64,000 nucleotides of DNA. Source: Mesostigma viride. Taxonomy: Eukaryota > Streptophyta > Mesostigmatophyceae > Mesostigmatales > Mesostigmataceae. The translations under genes and the position numbers were made by a program. This document shows, piece by piece, positions 1 through 11,763 of the stretch (position 1 is its first letter; each line of letters begins with the position of its first letter). The notes below the pieces were generated by a model. It made no database searches and was not told the DNA's origin. It was given only the letters and a program-made list of their open reading frames with translations. Location of the stretch: the NCBI GenBank assembly GCA_009746045.1, contig RPFO01000090.1, positions 1,100,798 through 1,164,797 of the forward strand, read 5' to 3'.

Positions 1-512
1 TCCGCGAGCAACCGGGCTGTCCTGTCCATCTCAGTCTCCGCCCGCAGCTGAGCCTCGCGCTGAGCCTCCAGCTCGCGCTGCTGCTCCGCTCTCTGCGGAG
101 CTGGGCCTCCTGCCGAAGGCGCTCTGCCTCCCGGCGGAGCATCGCCTCTCTCTGCTCCCTGTCCTCGGGCAGCTCAAGATCGACTAGGTCTTCGTCCTCG
201 TCGTAGCCATCCGACGGGATCCCCCAACACCTGCACCACCCTCCCCGGCCCCGTAACCAGCTCGGGTGCCGTGGGCTGCCCTTCAGCCGGTGGTGCGTTG
301 GGACGCCAAACATTGTATATCGGCGGCTTCACCGCCAGCTGATCCAGGTACCGCGGGTCCTCGTCCGAAGACGAGCGACCACTGCCGGCATCGCTGCCAG
401 CGTGATCATCCCTCCCCTGCCGGCCCCGCACTGCCGCCCGGTAGTCCAAATCTTCGGACGATGGGGACAGGCTTGACTCCGAAGAGTCCTCACGACCAGA
501 AACGTTCGACAT
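1..512 (-). pseudogene. Gag-like retroelement protein, N-terminal part (runs off the window)
   Basis: A minus-strand reading frame starts at the ATG at 510-512 with an acidic, Ser-rich N-terminus (MSNVSGREDSSES) and continues leftward for about 95 residues. At a run of five G (about 225-229 on the minus strand) the frame breaks. One extra G would continue it as an acidic stretch (GYDEDEDLVDLELPED) and then a charged Glu/Arg/Gln coiled-coil-like region that reaches the window edge, with one further frame change. No enzyme domain is visible. An acidic head followed by coiled coil, next to retroelement debris, fits a gag/ORF1-type structural protein, but a cellular coiled-coil protein is not excluded. 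The family is inferred, not recognised. Confidence 0.35.
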
Positions 513-1084
513 TTTGGAATGATATAGATGAAAACTGTGAGAGTTTTATAAATGCAAGTTAATGCACTCGTGCAAATGGATGCGAACGTGTGTTGGATTA
601 TGCAATGGCTGGCATAATATCAACCCATGCAAGCTTGCCAGGCTGGATTGCATGGGCACGTAGGTTAGGGTAACCTAGCTATCCTGCACTAGTGCTAACC
701 AATGAGGTGCTGGCTCCGTCCAGCTAGATCTACTCCAGCTAGGACTGATACGATGCCCGCAGGCAACGACTGCCTAACAGCACTACGTGGACAGTCCTGG
801 ACCTCCCCTAGGACCTCCGTACAGGACTAGCACTGCAACCACCTTGTGGTCTGCATCACAGCTCATAAACCCTACCACGTGAATACCCACGTGCGTGTGC
901 ACTGCATATCTCAGTGCTAATATCTAGCACCCACGTGCCCATCATGGCACGTGCGGATCTAAATCCTAGTAGAGATATGTCCAGTGTACTACACTCCCGT
1001 CCATGTCCGTATCCCACTTGGGAGACGGGGACAACGCCACGTGTACTGATAGTCTAGGCCTGAAGCCCTAGAATAACTATCATG
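513..1084. other. Non-coding leader or LTR-like sequence
   Basis: No convincing reading frame. The stretch is rich in short inverted motifs around CACGTG (for example near 880-895 and 930-955). It lies immediately upstream of the gag-like start, where an LTR or 5' leader would sit, but no matching second LTR was found in the window. Confidence 0.25.
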
Positions 1085-3345
1085 GCCCGTGTACGTACAT
1101 GGATGGCAATTATGTAATTAATGATGAGGATTCAGGCTCCCATGGTGTCATCATGGCTTGTATACGTGTTGTTGGCATGTATGAAATTAATGATGAGGAT
1201 TCAGGCTCCCATAGTGTCATCATGGCTGGCCTACGTACATGGATGGCATTTATGTAATTAATGATGAGGATTCAGGCTCCCATGGGGTCACCATGGCCCG
1301 TCTACGTTCATGGTTGGCATTTATGTAATTAATGATGAGGATTCAGGCTCCCATGGTGTCATCATTGCCCGTGTACGTACATGAATGGCATTTATGTAAT
1401 TAATGATGAGGATTCAGGCTCCATTGGTGTCATTATGGCCCGTCTACGTGTTGTTGGCATGTATGAAATTAATGATGAGGATTCAGGCTCCCATAGTGTC
1501 ATCATGGCTGGCCTACGTACATGGATGGCATTTATGTAATTAATGATGAGGATTCAGGCTCCCATGGGGTCACCATGGCCCGTCTACGTTCATGGTTGGC
1601 ATTTATGTAATTAATGATGAGGATTCAGGCTCCCATGGTGTCATCATTGCCCGTGTATGTACATGGTTGGCATTTATGTAATTAATGATGAGGATTCAGG
1701 CTCCATTGGTGTCATCATGGCCCGTCTACGTACATGGATGGCATGTATGTAATTAATGATGAGGATTCAGGCTCCATTGGTGTCATCATGGCTGGCCTAC
1801 GTATGTACATGGATGTCAAAGAAAAAAAAATGATGAGGATTCAGGCTCCCATGGTGTCATCATGGCCCGTGTACGTACATGGATGTCAAGGAATAGTAAA
1901 TGATGAGGATTCAGGCTCCCATGGTGTCATCATGGCCCGTCTACGTACATGGATGGCGATTTTGTAATTAATGATGAGGATTTAGGCTCCCAGGGTGTCA
2001 TCATGGCCCGTCTACGTACATGGATGGCATTTATGTATTTAATGATGAGGATTCAGGCTCCCATGGTGTCATCATGGCTTGTCTACCTACATGGTTGGCA
2101 TTTATGTAACCTGAATCCTCTCATAAAAAAAATGATGAGGATTCAGGCTCCCATGGTGTCATCATGGCCCGTCCACGTACATGGATGTCAAAGAAAAAAA
2201 AATGATGAGGATTCAGGCTCCCATGGTGTCATCATGGCCCGTCTACGTACATGAATGGCATTTATGTAATTAATGATGAGGATTCAGGCTCCCATGGTGT
2301 CATCATTGCCCGTGTACGTACATGGATGGCATTTATGTATTTAATGATGAGGATTCAGGCTCCCATGGTGTCATCATGGCTTGTCTACCTACATGGTTGG
2401 CATTTATGTAACCTGAATCCTCTCATAAAAAAAATGAAGAGGATTCAGGCTCCATTGGTGTCATCATGGCTGGCCTACGTACATGGATGTCAAGGAATAG
2501 TAAATGATGAGGATTCAGGCTCCCATGGTGTCATCATGGTTTGTCTACGTACATGGTTGGCATTTATGTAATTAATGAGGAGGATTCAGGCTCCCATGGT
2601 GTCTCCATGGCTGGGCTACGTACATGGATGTCAAGGAATAGTAAATGATGAGGATTCAGGCTCCCATGGTGTCATCATGGCTTGTCTACCTACATGGTTG
2701 GCATTTATGTAACCTGAATCCTCTCATAAAAAAAATGATGAGGATTCAGGCTCCCATGGTGTCATCATGGCCCGTCCACGTACATGGATGTCAAAGAAAA
2801 AAAAATGATGAGGATTCAGGCTCCCATGGTGTCATCATGGCCCGTCTACGTACATGAATGGCATTTATGTAATTAATGATGAGGATTCAGGCTCCCATGG
2901 TGTCATCATTGCCCGTGTACGTACATGGATGGCATTTATGTAATTAATGATGAGGATTCAGGCTCCCATGGTGTCATCATGGCCCGTCTACGTACATGGA
3001 TGGCATTTATGTATTTAATGATGAGGATTCAGGCTCCCATGGTGTCATCATGGCTTGTCTACCTACATGGTTGGCATTTATGTAACCTGAATCCTCTCAT
3101 AAAAAAAATGAAGAGGATTCAGGCTCCATTGGTGTCATCATGGCTGGCCTACGTACATGGATGTCAAGGAATAGTAAATGATGAGGATTCAGGCTCCCAT
3201 GGTGTCATCATGGTTTGTCTACGTACATGGTTGGCATTTATGTAATTAATGAGGAGGATTCAGGCTCCCATGGTGTAATCATTGCCCGTCTACGTGTTGT
3301 TGGCATGTATGAAATTAATGATGAGGATTCAGGCTCCCATAGTAG
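1085..3345. repeat. ~71-bp minisatellite array with higher-order structure
   Basis: About 30 head-to-tail units of roughly 69-72 bp, each containing ATGATGAGGATTCAGGCTCC followed by a CATGGTGTCATCATGG segment, a CGTACATGG segment and ATGTAATT. Unit starts at 1121, 1190, 1261 and 1332 give the period. A variant with an ACCTGAATCCTCTCATAAAA insertion recurs near 2109, 2410, 2712 and 3085, showing multi-unit blocks duplicated as a whole. The short frames running through it reflect the repeat and are not genes. Confidence 0.95.
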
Positions 3346-4105
3346 TTATGCAACACAAAGCTTGGAATGCTTGGGCACTGCCAAATGGCGTGTGTGTGCT
3401 TGAACGACGAGACACCTTGGCATTAGGATAATGTGGCACATATACTGCTGGCCAGCCGTCAACGATGGCTGGCCAGACTTTGCGTAAGTTAAACTAACTT
3501 ACTGATCCTGGACGGACTAACCTATCAGTTACAACCTGATCTAGTCAGTCCTAACATGACAACTACAGTCCCGGTACTGAGGTACCGGCTCATCACATAC
3601 TGAGTACAGCCACGTGTCCATGCCACGACTGTTCTAGTCCAGCACCGTCCCAGTACCCAATTGGGCGCCGGCGGTGCTGGCACGTGTCCACTTAGGCTAC
3701 AGGCGGGAGACTTAGACTAACTCCCACTTTAAGTTTTCTTTGGGTTTCAACAGAAACACACATAGCCATCAAATGGACGCAGCCATTCCCCAATGCCTTA
3801 AAAACTGTCAGATAACCTACTAGGACCCAAAGGTCACCTCACACATGTACAAGAGATGCATTAAAAAGGCCCCATGTCTCAAGCATGGTTTCTTAACTGA
3901 GTGAGATGGGTGCTCCAGGCCCCAGCATGTCATGGTCATCCAAACAAGTGTCTCACAAAATTTTATTCAAGAAATAACACATTCATCATGTCCCAACTTT
4001 CTAGACCAGTGCTTCTCACTGTCAGAAAACTACCCAGCTGCCACTGCAGCCTTTCAGCTGCAGTATTAGGCAGGGGGTCATGGGCTAACATGTACAACGT
4101 GCCAG
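3346..4105. other. No gene seen between the minisatellite and copia remnant
   Basis: No conserved frame is visible. Near 3590-3720 the sequence is rich in CACGTG-type motifs like those at 850-960, so both stretches may derive from the same retroelement non-coding region. Confidence 0.4.
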
Positions 4106-5315
4106 TCACTTCAGACTGTAACCAGGGTTCATCAACCCATACAAGACCTGGTATTGTGGTCCTGCTGCTTGTGGCACCTTGGTCAGTGCATCTGCAGCAT
4201 TGTCTTTGTCCCTGACGTGGGCTTTAGACTCCAGGTACTTGCATTCCTGTTTTAGCACAATCCAATCCAGGTCCGAGTGTACAGCCAAAGGATTGGCAAG
4301 GAAAGAGATGATAGATTGAGAGTCAGTCAGCAAATGTGCTTTCACTCCTGCAGAGCTACCAGCCTGGTGTTGAAGCCAGACCAGCAAGTGATTGAGATAC
4401 CTTGCATGCAAGACAGAAGATACCACAGCCCTGCATTCAGCTACATTGCTACTCACAGCTTTCCTCTTGTGCAATCTACTGAACCAGGAGACTAGTGACT
4501 TCTTTCCACCTTGGTTATGCAGGAAAAACAATCCAGCCTCTCTGGCTTGAACCTTGGTAACTACCCTGGACTCCATTGAACTATCCATCATGCACGTGAT
4601 GTGAATGGGAGTAAAGAGGTCCAGTGAGTGAAGCATCAAAGGTGGACCATCATGCAACAACTGCTTGATTGCCCGTGCTCCTACCTCCTGTAGTACCTCA
4701 TCATCTACCCTGCTCACAAAAGCCAGGTGGGGTGCACATGTAGCACATAGCCAACCAAGCTTGCCTCTAATGGTAGGGCACATGTCAGGGGTGATGTGAA
4801 CAGGCAGGACATCCAGACAAGACTTAATGTATTCAGCAGAGGCCTGCATGGAACAAACCCAGCTGCCCTGCTGCTGCAGCAACTCAAGCATCATGCCACA
4901 GAACTTGACTGGCTCCTTGCCCAGCTCTAGCTGCTTGCCAATCTCAAAACTGGCAGACACCTGAGCTCAATATGAAAGCATCCACTGCAGCTCTAGGACC
5001 TGAGATTAACTGATCATCCCCATGCCAGACAAACATCATCATTCCATCAGGGTGTGGGATGACAAACAGGCAAGGGTCAATGTCATCATAGGTGGCCCCT
5101 AGCTTCATGAATACCTCCTGTGCAGACAGCCTAAAAATTTTTGGAGCTGACTGCAACCCTTCAACCCCCAGGTTTGGCCTCAACAAGGGTTGAACAATAT
5201 CCCTGTGCCACACCTTAGGAGTATTCACCACGTATACCTGACCTCTCCAGACCTGCTGTGCTATGGCAGGGTCCCCCTTTAGAAAGGCTCTTTTGATATC
5301 TGTGGCTTTACACAC
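4106..5315 (-). pseudogene. Ty1/copia-type pol fragment: reverse transcriptase C-terminus and RNase H
   Basis: Two minus-strand frames overlap at 4944-4960 and together read as the end of a copia polyprotein. The upstream frame (5315 to 4944) holds KRAFLKGD, a linker with SAPKIF, DPCLFV, and the catalytic-core region as FVWHGDDQLISGP, where family members usually have YVDD. The downstream frame (4960 to 4106) holds the RNase H domain, with KSLVSWFS, a SNVAECRAV segment, LLTDSQSII and the terminal AADALTK typical of copia RNase H. Integrase and protease are absent, so this is a 5'-truncated, frameshifted remnant. No LTR pair was identified. Confidence 0.8.
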
Positions 5316-6984
5316 ATAATCAGGACTTTCCTGTACATTGCATTACCGAAAGCCAGGCCTTGACCCCCAAGACGTCCGGCTTTCAAGTTGGAGTGTACCC
5401 CCGCGGCATCTAGCAATGCCGACTAGTTTCAAGTGCGCACCAGTCAAAGTAGTTACCCTTCGCACAAACTCCAGCCATACATTTTCGTAACCGCCCTTTT
5501 GGCACCGCAGGAACTATTCTGTCTGATTCGGCCAGATTTCATCCAAGGAATCGGAAAGGAAAAACGGTGGAATCAGAAAAGGAAAACGGTGGAATCATTT
5601 TCAGCCTGAACTAGTACAACACTATCGTCCGTTCAAGTCCGGCCTCACGGCCCATGCGACGCCATGTCGACCCGCCCATGCTTAGCCTTTTTTGCGCTAG
5701 ACTAAAGAAAAATGGTCCCGTTGCCTAAGCAAAAAAATGCACCTCAGCACCTGCTAGCCATGGTAAATTTGCTAGCGATGGCAGTCTGGGAAACTTACTA
5801 ACCAAACGGCGAATCAATCCAATCTCACGTTCAAAATGCCGCTTCCGTAGACATGTGTCGACTACTTTGTTTATGCGTGTGATTCAAACAAGCCAATTGT
5901 GAATTCCAGATTAGGAGTTAAGGTTTATGGCTGGCAGGACTGATATATTGCATGACGACACACCCTTTTTTGGCTTGAGACAGAAAGCTGTATATAAATT
6001 TCTTACATGAGATGTTTGTCATGTTCATTTTGATTTTAACGCACAGCCCCCCATTCAGCATGTCGAATGGCATGCGCATGTGCTGGCCGGCAGCCACTGC
6101 CATGTCGCCGGATCAGACTGGCGTACAAACCACACAATCTTCTTGTTCACGCATGCTAACCACAACCATCGGTAAGCCGACGTTGTGCAGGAATTTTTTT
6201 TCATATGCCTTGGTTTAATAGTGGACGCTGCATCCCTGATTCGGCCGTGAAGCTTGTTGTCAGCTAGACGTTAGCAGCTGAGTGCCGGGCCGCCCTATGT
6301 GGAATAACTTTCACATTGTTCATCGGCATTAAAAGTTGAAAATTCCCTCCGATCGACCATGCCATAACAGGAAAATGCCATCATCTGTTGCAGTCCAGGC
6401 TTATATTTGCCACGATGTGGTGTGTGCCAGTTGTGCCACCTGTAATTTACATTACTAGGCTTGGTGTTCCTAGGGATTCCATTCATGGTGTTCCACTTAG
6501 TAGCCATACCAGCATGCCTTGCAGTTTTCACAATAGATAGCCTGCAGGCCATATCAAACCCAACTCCCAAGTTGTCCAGTAATGCATGTGGTACCAATGA
6601 ACCTTACCTTGTACAGTAAAGTAAGTTATGATATTGGTTGATGTTGTGCGCCCGTGCTTTCAATTTGTTTCATAATCCATGTGCCGTTCAGGCATGCACG
6701 TGTGAAACATCCAGGTATGCCTGTCATCTTCCCCCCCCCGTATGATTCAATATCTCAGAGCCCAGATTGTTGTGGCACTGCGATGATGCATTATATAGCG
6801 TTGAAGAAAATGTGGGGCAGGTATTTGTGCAATTAACGTGCCATACGAACATTCCGGACGGTACATTCCGGTGATGTCGGGCAGTTGGGGGGTTCGCTTG
6901 GTCCCTTGGTTGCTTCCTCGCTTGGCTGCCACTGCGGGGGTGTAAGGACAGGTGCTCAAATGGAGAGACACTAGACGTGCATGC
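5316..6984. other. No supported gene
   Basis: A 100-codon minus-strand frame at 6295-6597 contains FDMACRL and HNWHTPHRGKYKPG, faintly reminiscent of KDZ-type transposases, but the match is too weak to call. Nothing else is supported. Confidence 0.4.
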
Positions 6985-7712
6985 ATGTTTGATGGATGGG
7001 TGGGTGGGTGGGTGGGTGGGCGGTTACCCTAGAACGAACGAACGAACGAACGAACGAACGAACGAACGAACGAACGAATGAACGAATGAACCAACGAGCG
7101 AACGAACGAATGAATGAGATCGAATGAATGGATGAGTGAATGAATGAATGAATGAATGAGTGATTGAGTGAGTGAGTGCGTGCGTGGGTGGGTGGGTGGG
7201 TGGGTGGGTGGGTGGGTGGGTGGGTGGGTGGGTGGGTGGGTGGGTGGGTGGGTGGGTGGGTGGGTGGGTGGGTGGGTGGGTGGGTGGGTGGGTGGGTGGG
7301 TGGGTGGGTGGGTGATTCAGGGAGGGAGGGAGGGAGGGAGGGAGGGAGGGAGGGAGGGAGGGAGGGAGGGAGGGAGGAGGGAGGGAGGGAGGGAGGGAGG
7401 GAGGGAGGGAGGGAGGGAGGGAGGGAGGGGGGAGGAGGGAGGGAGGGAGGGAGGGAGGGAGGGAGGGAGGAGGGAGGGAGGGAGCCTGGAGTGAGTGAGT
7501 GAGTGAGTGAGTGAGTGAGTGAGTGAGTGAGTGAGTGAGTGAGTGAGTGAGTGAGTGAGTGAGTGAGTGAGTGAGTGAGTGAGTGAGTGAGTGAGTGAGT
7601 GAGTGAGTGAGTGAGTGAGTGAGTGAGTGAGTGAGTGAGTGAGTGAGTGAGTGAGTGAGTGAATGAATGAGTGAGTGAGTGAGTGAATGAATGAATGAAT
7701 GAATGAATTCAT
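6985..7712. repeat. Compound tetranucleotide microsatellite block
   Basis: Successive pure tetranucleotide blocks: short TGGG, AACG (7030-7090), GAAT/GAGT mixtures (7090-7180), GGGT (about 7186-7313), GGGA with a few slips (7318-7484), GTGA (7490-7660) and GAAT (7660-7706). Every block has a 4-bp period with a G-rich plus strand. Long Thr-His-Ser and Leu-Pro-Pro-Ser frames in it are repeat artefacts. Confidence 0.97.
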
Positions 7713-10435
7713 GACTGAATGCACATTGCATATGTATGCATGAACGAAATTATGTCAGTCCCATTCAGTGCAGATTAGGTGCTCCAACAGCGGATGCCTT
7801 GTTCTACTTTGTGGACTGGAACGACTGCAGCTACTCTTCTCTATGTAAAACAGAGCCTTGGGCCATACGTGCCCGCCGCGGTCCCGGTAGAAATTCACGC
7901 GGCTCTGACGGAGCTGGCATGCATGGATACGTCCTAGTAGTAAGTGAGCACGCTCTGGTGCAAATAGCAATGGTACCATAGCTAGCTAGCGAACAAAGCT
8001 GGCATGGATGTGGCATATTAGTAAGTATAAGCAAGCTTTTGTGTAAATAGGGCTCCACGCTACCAAAAGCCAACACTCTAACAGGCGTTGCGAGATTTCG
8101 TGAGGGCGACGCCGGCATGCCGTCACAAGGGGTCGCTTGATTGCCCTGGCAGTTCAACAGTTTGGGTTGATGGCATGCGGGCCTTTGATGGCTACACGTG
8201 CAACCCCAGCCTTACTCTCATTTGATGCCAGTGACATAGCGCTCATTTATATACCCGTCCGCTTCTAAGACTGGCCAAAGAAGGCGTGGCCCTCATGAAG
8301 CATAGTTATCATCCACTCAAGATGGCGCCTGGACATTATCTGACCACACATACTCACAAGCGCAAAATTCATCCACCAAGAAATATATCGGACTAGTCCT
8401 GAATGACGGGCAAGCACCAAGTCCTTTCATAGCACGGGCCAGGAGTAACAAAGAAGCGTTCAAACCACAAGATCACTGCAGAAGGGACAGCAGGACATTG
8501 GCACGCGTGGCGAGGCTGCTACGGTCCTCGAACCTGGCGATCCCAGTTTCTGGAATCAGCGTCCTGCGGCACGGATACGTGCCCATGCCCATGACATCAT
8601 TGTGTCCATGCCGCGGGAAGTGGATTCCAGAGAATGGCCTTCACAAGTACCGTGGCAGGTCACAACTAATTGATTTACACGTACACTGCGTCACGTGAGC
8701 ACAAGTACTACTCCTCCGTGGGATGGAAGTGGCAGGTGATCAGTAAATAATTTACCTCACCTGGTTGAAAGCGTTGGCACACGCTGTTGTCACCAGCCCT
8801 CCGAGCGATGTCGACGTGCACAGTCGATCGTCTTCGGGCTACCCAGGACGAAGCCAGCAGCGGCAGTGGTGACAACCAATACGCTGCAAGGTACATTTTT
8901 GCAAGCGAGCATATTTGTATTGAGAAGCAAAGCATAACAGTCTAGTTCTAAAAGTTTAGCCTCCGCGAGGGGGTGCCGCCGCATTAGTAAATGCAGCTCT
9001 GAAGGGCAACGCGTATAGAACAAAGACGGCAGTCAGCTATTGCAGTCTGTCTCAGCAGCCAGAAGTCGCATGCCACAGTATACTGCCGGCATGACATGAG
9101 CCCCGCGGCTCCAGCCTGTAATCACGGCAAAGAAAAAACGTCATTACGACGAACCCAAGCAGATTCCGAGAAAGCCATTCAAATCCGGTTTTAAGTAAGT
9201 ACGCAAACCTTAGCCATATTTTAACAGCTCTATATAGCACTGAACATAGCGGCGTAATCTCTGGAAAATGCCAGATGCAATTATGGGATTGCATGCACCA
9301 GCTAGTAGCCAGTGGTCCCACCGAATCGTGTTATTGCGTGCAGCGTTGCCTACTGAGCCATCAACGGAATCGGAATTCGCTTTGCAACAACCAGCACAGA
9401 CTTCTACATAGTCCGCGGATAAGGTTCTCTGCCGGACCAGCGAGATAAGTACCCTCGCTGCTGCCATGATGGGCAGAAATTTACCAGCGAAGTACTGGAC
9501 GATTGGCACAATTTACTGCTTCTCGCCCAATAATAAGTAAGAAGCGCCCAACACCGGGCGCAGCCCCAGACGTGAGGGCGCCACGTTAATTCATTCCCGG
9601 CACAGGCTCCGGGAAGAGCCACATTATTTTCCTCCCTGATCATTCTGCCTTCACAATAACGTTACGACGTCACATTGAGCATTTTATTTTCAACGGCAGA
9701 GGCGACGTCGCCAGCAGATGTGCGCAATCGCCCCGTTAATGCTTCCCGCCATCTTAAATTCTCAACGGCTGGACAGCTGTCTGACTGACTGACTGATGAC
9801 TGACTGGCTGACTGACTTCGCAAGCAAAGTGCGCTGGCACTGCTCGGGAATACACTGTGTACATAGACTGATGACTGATTGACTGGCAGCAACGAAAAAT
9901 AATTGAGCTGAGCCCTCGTTGCGCTGTTGTTGTAATTTTGCAGTTGTTGTTGCCCACGCCGCACAATCATGGGCAGCAGAGAAACGGCCGAGGGCGCTGA
10001 GACGCACGTTGCGCTGACTGCTGAGTGCTGAGCCCTCAGCCCCTCCCCATTTTCATGAGTAGCTCTTTCAGCGCTAATTAGCAGCTTACGCCAAAATCTG
10101 CATCTGCTTCTGCATTAATTGCATCTGCATCTGCACCATCTGCATCGACATCTGCACCATCTGTATCGACATGGCGCTGGCAGCCTAGCACTAGGGACGC
10201 TGCTGTTGATTTCTGTTTTCCATACTCTGAACTGTAGAAATGTGCCCATGTGCAGGGCATGATATACTGTACGCCGGGAGAATCATAGTTTATAAGGTGG
10301 GCCAGCTGCTATACTAATGTCTAATATTATTGCTTATCGTAATTAAAGGAAGCACATTACAGAACAGAACAAGGCTGTTGGTTAACTAAGATTTCGGTAT
10401 AAAAACAGCCATAGCCTGGCTATAACTAACCAGCA
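7713..10435. other. No supported gene; short repeats only
   Basis: Only short unconserved frames. 8684-8705 carries a GCGTCACGTGAGCA motif, also found at 12979 and 17778, which looks like a retroelement 3'-terminal hairpin. 9778-9885 holds CTGA-type short repeats. 10100-10175 holds GCATCTGCA-type repeats. Confidence 0.4.
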
Positions 10436-11005
10436 ATGACACTAGATACAATGAAAGCAACAACACAAAAGGTGGGACCGATAAATACTATCGGTCATTC
10501 CACGCGCCCAATCGGAGAGTTCGTAGGTATGTTGAAGGCCTACGATATAGAAACACTGGTAGATATCCGGACCATTCCGCGTTCAAGGCACAACCCGCAG
10601 TTTTCTCAAGAAGCACTGCCGCAGGCGTTGGAATCAGCCGGCGTAACCTATCGCTACATGAAAGACCTTGGTGGATTGCGCCACGCAAGAAGGGACTCGC
10701 CGAACCAGGGATGGCGCAACCTATCTTTTCGAGGCTACGCGGACTACATGCAGACTGCGGAGTTTCATCACGCGCTGGAGGAACTTATTGCGCTCAGAAC
10801 CACGTCCCGCGTTGCCATCATGTGCGCGGAAGCTGTCCCCTGGCGCTGCCATCGCTCTCTGGTGGGCGATGCGTTGCTCGTGAGAGGTGTAGCGGTTGAG
10901 GACATCATGTCAGAACGTAAGTCCTCGATGCATAAACTGACGAGATTCGCACAGGTGAAAGGCAACCAGATTCTTTATCCTCCGGAAACCGAGAATCAAA
11001 GCTAA
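10436..11005 (+). CDS. DUF488 family protein, bacterial type
   Basis: Intronless 189-residue frame matching the usual length of the DUF488 family, whose biochemical function is unknown. Family hallmarks are present in order: INTIGHSTRPIGEF at the N-terminus, LVDIRTIPRSRHNPQF, a LGG segment, FRGYADYM, and the C-terminal IMCAEAVPWRCHRSLVGD with the conserved Cys-Ala-Glu and Cys-His-Arg. Met 6 (ATG at 10451) is an alternative start closer to the conserved domain. The gene sits alone between retroelement debris with no operon partners. The family is mainly bacterial and archaeal, so horizontal acquisition is plausible. Contamination is less likely given the flanking eukaryotic repeats in the same assembly, but misassembly cannot be excluded. 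Confidence 0.85.
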   Translation: MTLDTMKATTQKVGPINTIGHSTRPIGEFVGMLKAYDIETLVDIRTIPRSRHNPQFSQEALPQALESAGVTYRYMKDLGGLRHARRDSPNQGWRNLSFRGYADYMQTAEFHHALEELIALRTTSRVAIMCAEAVPWRCHRSLVGDALLVRGVAVEDIMSERKSSMHKLTRFAQVKGNQILYPPETENQS

Positions 11006-11763
11006 TCATATTGGTGCCTTGACGACATCCGAGCCTGCAGGCAGTAATGCGTGAATGATCTTCCGTGCGCGCCACGTCCGGTGCTGCAAACACATTCCTC
11101 CACACAGCTTCGCATTATTGGTCACGGAAGCGCCCGGAAAACGAGAGGGTAAATGCTAGCTAGGAAAACAAGGATGAGTAATCGGGGGAGTGACTGTATC
11201 AATGCCTTGGCTTACGTTTAAACATTCCCGTGAATGATGTGCTTGCAAATGGTCAGCATTACTCCTAGTATACGGTTCTTGCTATCCAAGAATTGAAAGC
11301 TATAGATCGGTTGGGAGCTAAGAGCTGCGCCTTACAGACTGAACACAAGGGCAACAGTCTGTAACAAATAGGGAATGACAAACCAGGTTGGCAGATACGT
11401 GTACGAGTATTATATTCCGGGCCTTAACTAAGAATACGATCGGTATATATACGTGGGGGGGTTAGAATACTTGCGTTTAAACTACGCGACTGCGTTTCTA
11501 AGTGAAGGGCTAATTAGGGCGTGCATCCACGTGGAAAACACAAGTTTGCGTTGATATATATATCATTTTCTTATATATTCTTATATATTCATTGAGAATG
11601 ATAGATGACGGAGGTGAGATAGGCAAGCAACATAAGGAAAACCCCGATAACTGGGAGAATAACCCTGAAGAAATTAATTCTTATATATTCTTATATATTC
11701 TTACATATTCTTACATATTCTTATTATTTTCCGTTATATATCATTTTCTTATATAGTGGTTTC
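11006..11763. other. AT-rich non-coding region with short tandem motif
   Basis: No gene seen. 11570-11600 and 11680-11725 carry repeated TTATATATTC and TTACATATTC decamers, and 11738-11758 repeats a TATATCATTTTCTTATATA segment. Confidence 0.5.

Noticed and set aside
1085-3345. Possible hammerhead ribozyme repeats because of recurring TGATGAGG
   Set aside because: The required CTGATGA plus GAAA core and pairing stems are not present in the units.
1085-3345. CRISPR-like array
   Set aside because: No unique spacers between repeats; units are contiguous, and the genome is eukaryotic.
1734-3403. Repetitive ~100-codon frames (NDEDSGSHGVIMA-type peptides)
   Set aside because: Created by the 71-bp minisatellite; every unit gives the same peptide and no frame is favoured.
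6295-6597. Possible KDZ-type transposase remnant on the minus strand
   Set aside because: Only two short phrases (FDMACRL and HNWHTPHRGKYKPG) look similar; no catalytic residues could be placed.
7024-7731. Long Thr-His-Ser / Leu-Pro-Pro-Ser reading frames
   Set aside because: Pure tetranucleotide repeat read in several frames on both strands; not a gene.
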